DNA of 64,000 nucleotides, taken from the NCBI GenBank assembly GCA_022495005.1, contig JAGYXB010000812.1:62001-126000 (forward strand), written 5' to 3'. The notes beneath the pieces are model-generated. The model did no database searches. It was not told where the DNA came from and worked only from the letters and a program-made list of their open reading frames with translations. The position numbers were made by a program, and so were the translations under genes. The DNA is from Rhyacophila brunnea (Eukaryota > Arthropoda > Insecta > Trichoptera > Rhyacophilidae). Below, piece after piece: positions 9,575-19,985 of the stretch; the first letter of the stretch is position 1; the number at the start of each line of letters is the position of its first letter.

Positions 9575-10140
9575 GGGAACTCAGAAATAATGGGACCTGA
9601 AATACCAAACGGGTAAGGAGAAGCAGGCAACCGATCTCGAGTAAGGAAGAATCCGGGATAAACTTAAACACGTGTCAAGAATACGTTATGAATAATGACA
9701 TCTGTTCTCGGTTTATGCATTGACGCTTAATTAATATTGGTGTATTACACACACTATAGCATGTGCATAATGCGTGTTTCATTTTAGTAGGATACTCACA
9801 CATTCAGAACCCTGCGTCAAAATGTAGCGTATTGAATATTTTTTTTCCGACCATGTCCGATCCTGATAGGAACATATGGGCCTCCACAGAGTGGAGGTTT
9901 GTATTGACAGATTTTGTTTTTTTTTTTACGAGAAATGGATGTCAGCCACTTGCTCAACCTATTAGGTTCATACCCTGACACACACAAATTGAAAAACAAT
10001 ATGTGTACTTGCCAGACCCAGGATTCGAACCTGGGACCCACGGCTTTATAGTCCAACGATTAAGCCGCGCGGCCACCGTGGGTGTTATTGAATATAGCCT
10101 GCGTATTGAATATAGCCTATCGTAATTCTATTTATTATCT
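9575..10140 (+). repeat. Family V repeat, split by SINE-A
   Basis: CAGGGAACTCAGAAATAATG to GCGTATTGAATATAGCCTAT, matching 27045-27345. It is interrupted at 9840-10086 by SINE-A, and the intact 27-kb copy shows the empty site. Confidence 0.65.
9840..10086 (-). mobile_element. SINE-A (tRNA-derived), near full length
   Basis: On the minus strand: a tRNA-like head with A-box-like GGCCGCGCGGCTTAATCG, an anticodon-like loop CTATAAA, and B box GGTTCGAATCC. A body with TCCACTCTGTGGAGG and an oligo-A tail follow (T8 on the plus strand at 9839-9846). ATTGAATAT flanks it (9831-9839 and 10087-10095). It is a retroposed SINE, not a tRNA gene, because the 3' acceptor is not followed by gene-like flanks and it has a body and tail. 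Confidence 0.85.
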
Positions 10141-10182
10141 GTTCTGTGCTAATGGCTCTTACAATACTTAGATTTATTAATA

Positions 10183-10350
10183 TAGATTTATTTTTGACCG
10201 ATTTTATCAATGTTATTTGTAAATATATTTTTTTTATATTAACAATGAAAAGAAACGCCAATTCTGGGACCGGTCCCGGGATCCCGGGATTGTCAAATTG
10301 TAATCCCGAAATCCCGGGATCAGAATTTTGGCTCGGGATTGGATTCCCTA
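10183..10350 (+). mobile_element. hAT-Z fragment (right end)
   Basis: It matches the last part of the intact hAT-Z at 12798-13545 (TTTTTGACCGATTTTATCAA, CCCGGGATCCCGGGATTGTC) and ends at the terminus GGATTGGATTCCCTA. The left part is missing. Confidence 0.75.
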
Positions 10351-11113
10351 CTTACAACTATCGCTGGTAGGATTATGTTTGATTATTATGTCATGACAAA
10401 GTCACACGGTCTGAATCCGAAATAAACTGCAATTCTTTAGGTCGAATTAGGTAAGTACTGGTAAAAGTCTGTGATTCACAAGATTTAAAAATGTAACATT
10501 GTTTATTGAACATACATACACCTATAAGGTGTTCCACGTTCATTCCACCGGTTACATGTAAATTGTACGTATTACATTTCACCGTAGCACAGTTCGCCGT
10601 GAGGTTTCTTATCGGAAAGAGATAACCGTATACTATACGGTCATATCTATAGAACAGAGATTTAAAAAAATACGCGTTGTTCGTGGGGCATTGCAGATAA
10701 TAATAACGTTTCTTCAATAATGATAACCTAACCTAACCTTACCTAACAAACCTGGCTATAAATTGCAGTTCTCAGTTCCCAATGAATATGACAAAATATT
10801 CATCAGAATCACCACCACCTTGCGCTACAAAGAACTTTCCAGGGTTTTCGCAAGGCGGTTTCATAGGCCCTGGCCCAATTTAAATTAGCAATACTCGGTG
10901 CGGGTTGATGAATGGTTTTTAATAAGGCACATTTATCAGCCGGCACAATTTTCATTTGAATAGCATCAAGAAGAGTAGAAACCTCGATAGTAAATGCGAG
11001 GTATCTATTAAGGCATCTAGGGGGAAAAAAGAAAAAGAACCTAACATAACCTAACAAATAATCCAGTATATCGGATATTTTCAAAATTTGTTTGCCGCTG
11101 GCTTCCTGTAAAC

Positions 11114-11809
11114 CAGGGGGGGGGGGCAAACTGTGACCCGCCATCATTAATTGTACTTCTGATTACGAATAACTTTTTTAAAATTTAAAAAAAAATATTG
11201 ACAATAGATTAAAATTTGAAGAATTTGTTATTTTGTAAATGTATTATCTCAGTACGTCTTCTTTGCGTCTCGTCTCACGCTATGTAACCATTATTTTCTA
11301 CGTTGAACATCGATTTCAATAGATATTGATAGTCTGACGACAGAGCTACAACTTGAGATTATTGATCTGCAGTGTGACACTGATTTAAGAGAATTGCATC
11401 GTCGTGAAGAAATCTCCAAATTTTACAATGCCCTTAATTCAGACAAATTCGACCAACTTAAAGATTATGCAAGAAAAATGTTCGTTTTTTTTTGGATCAA
11501 CCTATATAATGTGAACAAACATTTTCGATCATGAACCTCAATAAAAATTCTTTACGATCAAATATCTCCGATGCCCATTTACAAGCAGTTTTGAGAATAT
11601 CAACTACAAAATTAACACCTGAATTTAAATAAAATGTTAAAAAACATACAACAGTTTCATTCTTGTCATTATTTTTTTTGTAATGTTTATTTTTCGTGAT
11701 AATAAATAGTGTATGTATATCTAAAAATGGTATTTTACTTGCGGCCCGCTGCTCATTTTGAATTCTTGAATTTGGCCCTCCATCCAAAAAGTTTTCCCCA
11801 CCCCCCCTG
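11114..11809 (+). mobile_element. hAT element with CAGGGG termini
   Basis: CTGTAAAC is duplicated on both sides (11106-11113 and 11810-11817). The ends are CAGGGGGGG and CCCCCCCTG, and subterminal ACTGTGACCCGCC and GGCCCGCTGC are typical of hAT. The 8-bp duplication plus CAGGGG ends define the superfamily. It carries a transposase relic at 11310-11640. Confidence 0.85.
11310..11640 (+). pseudogene. hAT transposase C-terminal (dimerisation) relic
   Basis: Translation across frames gives LQLEIIDLQCDTDLRELH, then EISKFYNALNSDKFDQLKDY, then after a frameshift a piece like STYIM-TNIF, with DAHLQAVLRIST read in another frame. This matches the end of BED-type hAT transposases, where an FGSTYxCExxFS motif and a DxxLxxxLRxS region form the dimerisation domain. 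Catalytic residues upstream are absent and at least two frameshifts are needed, so it is a dead 3' fragment. Confidence 0.75.
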
Positions 11810-11939
11810 CTGTAAACCGACAAGAACCGTGTTTTATTGTAGAAGAGATTGAACGGTCTTTAATATACCAACGACTATATATTATTTCTGATACAACAAT
11901 GTGATACGGCGAACTGCATACGTACAAAATTCCGGTCAA

Positions 11940-12288
11940 TATTACCGAAATTCCATAATCACTTCAGTCGCATATCTATTAGTTAATTTCGGTGTAATTA
12001 GGTATTATTGAGACACACGATTGTACTCGATCGAAACCAAATGCCGCCTATTCGACGCTTACATTCTGACGGTGTTGATTTTCGGTAACGAATCATGGCC
12101 GCTTACGAAGGCTCAGAGCAACCGTATACTGAGTTTCGATAACAGCTGATGTTTGCGACGGATACTGGACGTGTGGTGGTATTTATAAGTTTAGGAATAA
12201 CAAGAGATTGTAAAAATAGCACGCTTTGAAAGCCACTGATCTAATTTTCATTAAGTAAAATGGTTAAATTTATACATTTTAATAATAT
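11940..12288. other. Unassigned; possible LINE trace
   Basis: No clear gene. On the minus strand a short stretch near 12100 has weak LINE-like character, too short to claim. Confidence 0.35.
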
Positions 12289-12290
12289 AT

Positions 12291-12789
12291 GGCAACTTCT
12301 TCTTCTTCTTCCACGGCGCTACATCCCGGGGTGGGATTTGGCCTCCTCCACAACCGCTCTCCACTTACCCCGGTCTCTCGCCACACTTCTCCAGCTACCG
12401 GGTCTTCCTATATGAAGCCAGTTCACTTCTACGGCGTCAGCCCATCTCCTTCTTGGACGGCCTCTGGGTCTCTTCCTTGGCGCTCTAACTTCAGGCATTC
12501 TCTCCCCATGTCCCGCCCATCGTAGTCTTTGGGACTTACAGTATCTTATGATTGTTTGCTGTTCAATCAGCTCTTCCAACTCGTTGTTCATTTTTATTCT
12601 GTAGTTCCCATTTTCCAACGTGGGTCCAAAGATTTTCCGGAGTATTTTGCGCTCGAAGACAGCTAACTTGTTTTCCTCGTTTTGAGTTAAGCACCAAGTC
12701 TCACAGCCATAAGTGACCACTGGCCTTATAATTGTTTTATAAATTAGAAGTTTATTTCTTCGGCCTAGAATTTTCGACCCCATCAGTCG
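12291..12789 (-). pseudogene. LINE reverse transcriptase C-terminus (RTE-like)
   Basis: An open frame of about 155 residues holds the hallmarks of the C-terminal tail of insect endonuclease-reverse transcriptases: IRPVVTYGCETWCLT, FERKILRKIFGP, QRLRWAGHGERMP, and RPRGRPRRRWAD. The 3' end is marked by a (GAA)n tail (CTTCTTCTTCTTC on the plus strand at about 12297-12309). The upstream coding continues at 13554-13770 after removal of the hAT-Z insertion. The catalytic palm of RT is missing, so this is a 5'-truncated copy. Confidence 0.85.
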
Positions 12790-12797
12790 CTTGCAGG

Positions 12798-13545
12798 TAG
12801 GGAATCCAATCCCGGGATCCCGAATCCCGGGATCCCGGGATCCCGAGCTATTTTCGATACCTATGAATCCCGGGATTGATAAACATAATCCCGGGATTTC
12901 GGGATTGATTTTTTTATCAATTTTTATGGAAAATATAACAGAAAAAATACTTTTAATACAAAATAACTACATTAGAAATAAACTGAGTTTGAATGAAGTT
13001 TGATGTGTAGGTTGCCGATTCATTTTATTTTTTCACATAGATTATTAAAAATGAGAAAGATTGGTAAAAAAACAATGCTTCGCACTTTTAACAAAGTAAT
13101 TCCACCATGATATCATACGTTTTACGGCAGTTTCATATTTGGCTGACTAATTAGATTTATGAAGCGGAAAGGCCATAAGTACGCCATGATTATTTGCTTT
13201 TACTATTTTAAATCTCGCTGATCTATTCATTATGTCTTTACTATCAGAAATAGCAATCTCATATTAAATTCACATTATTATTTATATTACAATATTATTT
13301 ACTCCATTAAACTTGTGTATTTCCAAGATTTAACGTATGCAATATTAACAATAAATGTCTTAAATAGTATAAATTATACTAGATTTATTTTTGACCGATT
13401 TTATCAATGTTATTTGTAAATATAAAATTTTTATATTAACAATGGAAAAAATGCCAATCCCGGGACCAGACCCGGGATCCGGGATTGTCAAATTGTAATC
13501 CCGAAATCCCGGGATTAGAATTTTGGCTCGGGATTGGATTCCCTA
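12798..13545. mobile_element. hAT-Z, intact non-autonomous element
   Basis: TIRs TAGGGAATCCAATCCCG and its complement end at 13545. CTTGCAGG is duplicated exactly at 12790-12797 and 13546-13553. An 8-bp duplication identifies hAT. Subterminal regions are packed with CCCGGGAT and ATCCCGGG words on both sides, while the interior is AT-rich and non-coding. At 748 bp it is too short for a transposase. It interrupts the LINE. Confidence 0.9.
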
Positions 13546-13553
13546 CTTGCAGG

Positions 13554-13770
13554 CATGCCAGCATTTATTCCCGGAGATAAGGCGGATTTTTATCTCCTCT
13601 ACTGTCTTATTTTGGGTGTATAGGCTGGATCCGAGATACGTGAACTTGTCCACCCCTTCATATGCATGCTGTCCTATGTCTATATTCTACCTGATCGCGT
13701 GTGCTAACCATATACTTAGTTTTTGACTGGTTTATTTGCAGCCCAGCGTTTTCTGCTTTTATTTTCATAG
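13554..13770 (-). pseudogene. LINE RT fragment upstream of hAT-Z insertion
   Basis: Minus-strand translation gives ENAGLQINQSKTKYMV, the conserved thumb-proximal motif of RTE-like RT, then after a frameshift VDKFTYLGSS-type coding and an ELIxIRL-like segment. It is colinear with 12291-12789 once 12798-13553 is removed. Confidence 0.75.
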
Positions 13771-13980
13771 TGCCACCATGGTCTATGGTACCATGGCAAC
13801 ACTGCGGTGAAATACAGTTAAGTGCCACGACATATTGTAGCCAGATGCAATCCCCATTCACCAGTGCATCCTTTCTCTGCCAGACTGATATTTCCCCGCA
13901 CGGTATCCCCACGTCCAAAAATCGTCTCTGCTTTGAACGCCTACGAATGTATATCGGTCTGGACTAGTGGTAAATGGATA
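13771..13980. other. Unassigned
   Basis: The LINE similarity stops near 13790. TATCGGTCTGGACTAGTGG near 13950 marks the approach to the mariner relic. Nothing else was recognised. Confidence 0.35.
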
Positions 13981-14057
13981 TGTATATATTTAATTTGAAT
14001 ATCAATAAGTTGATTTGGTCACGAGCTGTATGGCATGTTGCACCAACTTGTTGGAAA
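13981..14057 (-). pseudogene. Mariner transposase relic, C-terminal part
   Basis: Minus-strand coding reads VGATCHTARDQINLLI, matching the FQQDGATCHTA motif around the second catalytic Asp of mariner DD34D transposases. It continues from 14564-14872 after removing hAT-M. The second Asp is lost or disrupted by the insertion itself. Confidence 0.8.
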
Positions 14058-14563
14058 CAGTGGCGAAGGGTGGAGGTAGGCTGTTAAGATCCGACATAAA
14101 TAGTCCACAATAAACTTTCTCAGTCATATATATTTGTTTTCATTGAACACGAAGTTAAGCACTGCAACACGCACTGCAACACACTGCAACACTCGAAGTT
14201 AAACACTGCAAAAACCAAACCATAACAGATAAGACAGAAAGTCAAAAAAATATTGTTTGTCCATAAAATATCTAAATTTATGCCATTAAACTATACATAC
14301 TTTTGGATATTTTATAGATAGAATAATATTTTTATCCAAGTATGAATAAAAAATTGTGCACCATATTTGTCAGATCGCCTATACCAAACCAAAACTATTA
14401 TGGTTTGGTTAAGGCAAGGTTTACTTGATTTAAAAAAAAACTAACCAACGCTATCTGTAAATTGTAGACTTAGTTCAATAAAAACAAATACGTTTGACTA
14501 ACAAAGTTTAATGTGCACTATTTATGTCGGATATTACCAGCCTACCTCCACTCTTCGCCACTG
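14058..14563. mobile_element. hAT-M MITE inside mariner
   Basis: TIR CAGTGGCGAAGGGTGGAGG and its complement; flanks GTTGGAAA (14050-14057) and GTTGGAAC (14564-14571), an 8-bp duplication with one change. It inserted inside the MWFQQ-GATCH codons of the mariner gene. Confidence 0.9.
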
Positions 14564-14872
14564 GTTGGAACCACATATCGTCCAGATCAAAATCATCTAA
14601 TTCATGCCAGAAAAAAAACAGCAATCATGTTTCTGCATCGTTCTCCATTGGCAGTAACTGCATTGCCATTTTCGTTTAAAAAAAAACGGTCCAATCACAC
14701 CTTCATATTGTAAACCACACCAAACTGTTAATTTTTGTGGATGTAAATGTGTTTCAAGAATAGTGTGTGTCTTTTCATTACTCCAAATGCGACAATTGTG
14801 CTTATTTACGAACCAAAAACGAGCTTCATCGCTGAAGATGATTTTTTCATGAAATGATGGGTCTGTTCATTG
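14564..14872 (-). pseudogene. Mariner transposase relic, catalytic middle part
   Basis: Minus-strand translation gives DPSFHEKIIFSDEARFW, holding the first catalytic Asp, then VNKHNCRIWSNE and LHPQKLTVWCGLQYEGVIGP, then after a frameshift DFDLDDMWFQQ. These are diagnostic of the DD34D mariner family used by insect elements. The frame is broken more than once. Confidence 0.85.
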
Positions 14873-15394
14873 CCGACTCAAGTAGAAAGCCGATACATTC
14901 ACAACGACTGGTCCTACCATTTCCGCCCCTCCCATTGTTGTTTATGGATGACCTGTCATTGTTCTATATATACAGTGCTCATACTGACGCATCTGTCGTG
15001 TTCATACAGGGAATAGTTTGATTTGGATAGATTAGTTACATGATAAATAATACACTAGCATTAACACACCTTCTACAATAATGTAATGCATAGATCAAAG
15101 CTACATATTTTTTTGAAATCAATATTACCACCGGTTTTTGTGTGAATGACTAGTCTGACTTTGACAGCTGATGAATAAACAGGAATGTATACTATTTATA
15201 AATAACACTGATAGTTAATATATTTGCTTTGAGAATTTTTTATAATTTAATTTGAAACGAGAAAGGGCGAATCAATATTATGTCAAGCAATCTGGGATCG
15301 GATTTTGACAGCTGAACAGTGGACCACTCGTTGCTTGTGCAAAAATATACGCTCAGGCTTTATTAATCTAAAGATGGCGCTGGTCTGTTACAAG
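14873..15394. other. Insert of unknown type within mariner
   Basis: The mariner protein should run from RRNFALE (ending at 15395) directly to DPSFHEK (14870). Instead there are about 520 bp of AT-rich, non-coding DNA with no obvious TIR. It may be an unrecognised transposon or a local rearrangement. Confidence 0.5.
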
Positions 15395-15700
15395 TCACTC
15401 TAAAGCAAAATTTCGACGCACCAAACGGTCAATCGGTTTAAGTTCTCGCGTTAACTGTATATTATACGGTTTCAAATGCAAATCATTATGAAGAATATTC
15501 CGTGTAGTGTCATAAGAAAGTCCAAGTTCTCGAGAACGACGTGGAATTAATTGTTCTGGATTTTCATCCACACATCTTTTTAACAGTAGGTATACGTTTT
15601 TGACGAGTTGGATTCTGACAATCGCAAACATTAGCATTTGACTCGAATTTTCAAATTGAATTACGAATAGTAAGCTTTGTAGGTCGATTATTTTAACCAT
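15395..15700 (-). pseudogene. Mariner transposase relic, N-terminal HTH part
   Basis: The stretch VDENPEQLIPRRSRELGLSY, then LHLKPYNIQLTRELKPIDRL and VRRNFALE, matches the second helix-turn-helix and linker of insect mariner transposases. About 100 residues are open. The first helix-turn-helix region is degenerate and no TIR was found upstream. Confidence 0.85.
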
Positions 15701-15742
15701 AAATTTTACGTAGTGCCCGAAACGTAGCTCGAATCGAACATA

Positions 15743-16765
15743 CTAAGGGCCCAACATGCTCAATGTAGGTAAAAATGTAGATTTTATAGTATCTTCAGAT
15801 CTTAACCCTGGACATTCCTTTATCGTTGTAGATAATCTATTTATGGTGACCGGACAAAACAGAACAGCCAGGGGAAAAATGAAACATTAATTTATGTGGA
15901 ATCTATTTAGGTGAGTTAGGTCATTATTTCATTATACCTGGTCACCCTATCATTTTTAACATATTATATTGACTAAGATGAGATATCCTCTAAGATCTTG
16001 ACTAAGATGAGATGAGGCTTTCTAGCGATTAGGATTGCAGAAATTAGGTATATAATTTGATTTATTATGGCGTATTGAATATCTGTGCCATTAAATTCTA
16101 TCAACATAATAGATATAGGACAATTTCAATATTAAATTTATATTTTTCCTGAAAGGTCATAGTTATATTTATCGTTGTTCTGTTTTGTCATGTTCAGTTT
16201 TGTCACTGTTTTGTTTTGTCATGGAACCTCTATTTATATGTATAATTTTGAAGCCTTATTATCCTTCATATTTATTTTAAACATTTGATGACTGCATAAA
16301 GTATTTGTATTACATAAAATAGTATTCTTTTAAACCTCTCGATCTAATGTTTTAGAATATAGTCATATTTCAGTACATGCATGTGCAGTGGTGTTTCTTT
16401 TACTGGAATGAAATGCCAATAGAAATGGCGTATTTCAAAAAAATACTACCTTATTCTTAGGTCAATATTTATTATAAAACAATCATTACTCGTAGGATGT
16501 TTTATCACATTTGAATGGCCAAAGACATAGCTTATAATCAGTATCTTTAGAATTATCTTCAAATGTGTTAATCGTGCCCATTTTTTAAATAATAAAATGC
16601 CTAATTCTTGTCAAATTTGGGATCACAGAGATTATAAATATAATTTTTTATCGTAAATATTTCACTATATAATTTTAACATCAATTTTACTAATGGTTTT
16701 ATAAATGTGTTTAAAAAATAATAAATCTTAAAAATCTTAACACCACTGCACATGGATCTACTGAA
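15743..16765. mobile_element. Family S element containing family Y
   Basis: The left end is TAAGGGCCCAACATGCTC. The body is split by the Y element 15845-16228, and the rest continues TCTATTTATATG to ATTTATAAATGTGTTT. A sequence around GTGCAGTGGTG (16384-16395) recurs inverted at about 16740-16752, so the inner part is a fold-back, as in the 31-kb copy. The right TTAA end is lost. Confidence 0.65.
15845..16228. mobile_element. Family Y element in family S
   Basis: The ends are GGTGACCGGACAAAACAGAA and GTTTTGTCATGGAACC. The 9-bp TCTATTTAT is present at 15836-15844 and 16229-16237 but only once at the corresponding position of other S copies (for example ATCTATTTATATAA near 3419). Confidence 0.9.
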
Positions 16766-16854
16766 ATATGACTTTGTTGATCTCTATAAATATGTATAGA
16801 TCATAATACCTACTTTAGAAGTGCTAATTTTCCCATTAAGTCCGGGTATGTTAT

Positions 16855-17400
16855 ATTGTACGTATGTATATTGTACGTAAAACATTTCACCGTAGCACAG
16901 TTGCCCTGAGCTTTCTTATTGGAAATATATATGACCTTATACTATCCGGCCATCTCTATAGCACCGAGATGAACAAAATATCGGGTTCTGTATTTCTAAT
17001 TTCATTAGTAATTACATACCTATTTTCTACTGTCTTTCCCATGGATTTCGGTAGTTTTAATACGTATTTTGCAATTGTTTTAGGTACCAGCCGGTTTACA
17101 GGAAGCCAGGCTAATTTTCATAGCCGATTTAGGCAAAATTCATGAATTCAAGAATGAAAACCTAACCTAACAAATAATTAATCATACCGGCTATTTTCAA
17201 AATATGTTTGCCGCTGGCTTCCTGTAAAAATCTAGACATCAGAGAGTAAACATTTAGACATCAGTTTTATCTTTAACCGTGTTTTATTTAGACATGAATT
17301 TTATCTCAGTACCATACGACCCAAAAAGGTAAGACGGTCTTTAATGTACGATCACATATTTCCGATAAAACATTTCAGGGTAAAGTGTGATGTTGAGTTA
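16855..17400. mobile_element. Family R MITE, diverged
   Basis: Left arm ATTGTACGTAAAACATTTCA. Core AAACCTAACCTAACAAATAA (17159-17178), followed by GCCGCTGGCTTCCTG and the right arm GACGGTCTTTAATGTACG. Confidence 0.65.
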
Positions 17401-17941
17401 AACGTTGGGTCAATAGTAATAGAAAAATTGGAAATATTTGACACGAATATTTTCTTTTTCAAATTTTCACGCGAAAATTCTATAAGTATATTTGAAGGAT
17501 TTTGTTTCAATATTATTTAACTTTTGTTGGTTTAAGTCAATTTATATTTACGTTTTTGCGGCATACAATTTATACACTAAATTAAATATACAATATTGTA
17601 GTAAGTAATGAAAAAATAACATTAAATTCATTCATGTATGCTTTCTTAAATTCTTCAGTATCGGTATCTTGGATTTTTGAAACCGGTATTTCGGTATCGA
17701 TAAATAATTGAATATCGGTATTGCAATCCCTATGCACAACTGTGTATCCTTTCCATGATGATTTGCCAAACAATACTGAAAACAAACGTCAATTTTGGTG
17801 GGAATCAGAAAAAAATGACTGCTATGACGTTTTAAAAATTTATAGTACCTTCTACTGTGCGAAAACACCTTCTAGGCTACGCTTCTAGGCTATGTTGTTT
17901 ACTAAATGGGAGGAGCTTGTTAGTTTATAATGGAAGTGCGG
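17401..17941. other. Unassigned, with CGGTAT repeat
   Basis: 17640-17735 holds the reversed relative of the 1985-2127 repeat. No gene was found. Confidence 0.4.
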
Positions 17942-17945
17942 TTAA

Positions 17946-18295
17946 GGCTATAATTTAGCTGAGGCACGGTCTAAAACGATCGTGACTACGCCACGCGAAG
18001 ATTGTGCAAACGACCCCTGCAGAACAAAACATAATTTGTCATAAAAATTCAACATGCGTCCGTTTAATGTTCTGTTTATTGTTATATTAGTAACAATAAT
18101 AATATATTCATTGACAAGTAAATGGGTAACGTTTCTTAGTCATCTTTACACGATTTAAAAACTAATAACCCCGTCGCCATCACGAAACAAATTGACGTGT
18201 TCACAGCTCGACTTTCGCTCTCCGATTGCCAACGAGTCCAAAATTTCGTCGCGCCTATAGTTGAAAATTATTTGCCGTTTCACTGAAGTATGCTC
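17946..18295 (-). mobile_element. Family T MITE with both TTAA flanks
   Basis: TTAA at 17942-17945 and 18296-18299. The ends GGCTATAATTTAGCTGA and TATGCTC are weakly inverted. The body matches 2132-2502 reversed. It is an intact, non-coding TTAA-target element. Confidence 0.75.
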
Positions 18296-18299
18296 TTAA

Positions 18300-19190
18300 T
18301 AATGGGCGGAGCATGATAGTTCACAGTTTTAACACGTAGCCAAGATGTTTTCCCACTATAATTTAATAACTCTCTCGTAGTAAAATCATAAAAAAACAAC
18401 ATTGAAGAACTCTATAATACAGAGCTCCAAAAAGTAAAAAGCATTTCACTGAATATTTGCGCCAGCGAAAAACTAACGTCAAGAAACAATGCGAATATTT
18501 TAAAAACGGCACTAAATGCTACTCAAAGTAATTCCAATACAATAACCATAAAAAAACGTTAGAAGGATAAAAAAAACCCGACACGAGATAAGACAATATC
18601 GAGAAAAAACAATGACAAATTTGATAATAATAATATGTAACTTTTAACCGCTCCCAGGACATGAACCGAAGGCGTTTGCGTCATAAGACTTCCGTCCGAC
18701 CTACTTCACTTAACCAATTTGTAAATATTACACTAAGTATTTTTAATACAACGAATTCTGATTCAATTTTCAAACACGTAAAAGGATAATATAAATAAAA
18801 TATTAATGTAAGGCATTCATGGCTTAAAATATATTACGTTATATTATATTACTGAAAATATTCGGCCGTATAGCGTTGAGATAAAACAATACGCGTTGTC
18901 TCTTTCCGACACAATACGGTGCGCGCCAAAGGTGTCTGCCGCCAGGGTGAAAGCTCACAATTGCCTCCCCAACCCCCAAAAAAATAATAATAATAATACA
19001 TTCGTCATACATTTTGTAAAAAGGGCGAATCAACCATTTTGGCGAAATCGAGCTTTGTTGTGTAAAAACGGCGAAATTGTATCTGTACAAGAAAGTACTT
19101 ATAAACGATAATCGTAAAGGCGAATATCAATTTAGTGCCTATTACGAATCAAAAGCAAATGTGACATATTAGGCCTTTTAAAATACCATA
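18300..19190. other. Unassigned, with family-R scrap
   Basis: AT-rich. 18840-18915 resembles an inner part of R (TCGGCCGTATAGCGTTGAG, GTTGTCTCTTTCCGA). (ATA)n occurs near 18982-18998. No gene. Confidence 0.4.
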
Positions 19191-19397
19191 TTCCAGTCCA
19201 AAGCATTAAGAATATGTGGAGGATTTATCAGGACAACACCCATTCACTGAATGTCAGGAGATGGGCACTGGCTACCAAGACATGGATGAAGTGGAAATCT
19301 ATAATAGATAACCCCATATTGGCAAAGGTGAAACTCCTATACGAGCTCGTGGAAAGCAATACATACTATGAGAAAGCCTCTTCAAGCTGCTTCCACC
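19191..19397 (+). other. Possible coding relic, unrecognised
   Basis: A plus-strand frame from 19214 reads MWRIYQDNTHSLNVRRWA and then KTWMKWKSIIDNPILAKVK. It looks protein-like in composition but I cannot assign it, and it stops inside the adjacent LINE. It could be a broken transposon protein. Confidence 0.3.
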
Positions 19398-19795
19398 CCT
19401 CTCGGTCATGTGCATTGCGTTGCCACGTACTTCCGCAGAACTTTATCATTTCATCGATCTCTACCTTGCGGACGTTTTGTACTTCTTGGATACCACTGGA
19501 TGACTAGATTTGTCCAACGATTGTCTCTTCTTCGAGCTATGTGTCCAGCCCATCTCCATTTAAGGCTTTTAATAAACTCTATTACATCGCAAATCCTTGT
19601 CTGCTTCCTTATCCACTCATTCCTCTTTTTGTCCTCTCCATACCACGTTGTGCTACTCTAAGTTTCTGGATCTCTCTTTTACTTAGGGTCCATATTTCAC
19701 AAGCATATGTGATTACGGGAAGCACACACTGGTTCAACACTTTGCGCTTTAATAATGTCTTAAAAATTAGAAATACTACCATACAAAGGCATTAA
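19398..19795 (-). pseudogene. LINE RT C-terminus, degraded (RTE-like)
   Basis: Minus-strand reading across frames gives a GHIARR-like region, then RRDNRWTNLVIQWYPRS and TKRPQGRDR, the arrangement at the C-terminus of RTE-type endonuclease-RTs. Upstream is a VCFPVITYACEIW-type segment. Stops and shifts are frequent. Confidence 0.7.
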
Positions 19796-19825
19796 CTAAG
19801 TGTTAAAAGCTGATGATTTCACAAC

Positions 19826-19985
19826 GCTTTTCTTAGCTCGTATTCTTATTTGTCCGGTGGTTCTTTGTCCGGTACAAATCTTGCAATCGATTTTTAACTA
19901 ACATCCCGACTAACTAGAGATTTGAAACTTTTATAATATACCAGAACACGATGCCAATGCATTTTTTTAATACTTTTAGCATGGC
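19826..19985 (-). mobile_element. Family X fragment
   Basis: Starts TTAGCTCGTATTCTTATTTG and stops after AATACTTTTAGCATGGCC. Only the outer third of X survives. Confidence 0.65.

Larger units (their letters stand above)
10538..11937. mobile_element. Family R MITE split by a hAT insertion
   Basis: GGTTACATGTAAATTGTACG begins the left arm and CATACGTACAAAATTCCGG ends the right arm. A TAACCTAACCTTACCTAAC run lies at 10725-10746 and another CCTAACATAACCTAAC lies at 11039-11054. The hAT element 11114-11809 interrupts it within GCTTCCTGTAAACC, a motif that is continuous in other R copies (for example 23086-23099). Confidence 0.7.

Noticed and set aside
9990..10080. A tRNA gene on the minus strand
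   Set aside because: It has a SINE body, oligo-A tail and target duplication, and is repeated at 49.4 kb.
12289..12525. Plus-strand serine-rich frame
   Set aside because: Antisense shadow of the LINE reverse-transcriptase tail and its (GAA)n repeat.
18839..19111. Overlapping short frames on both strands
   Set aside because: Built from a family-R scrap and an (ATA)n run; no coding signal.
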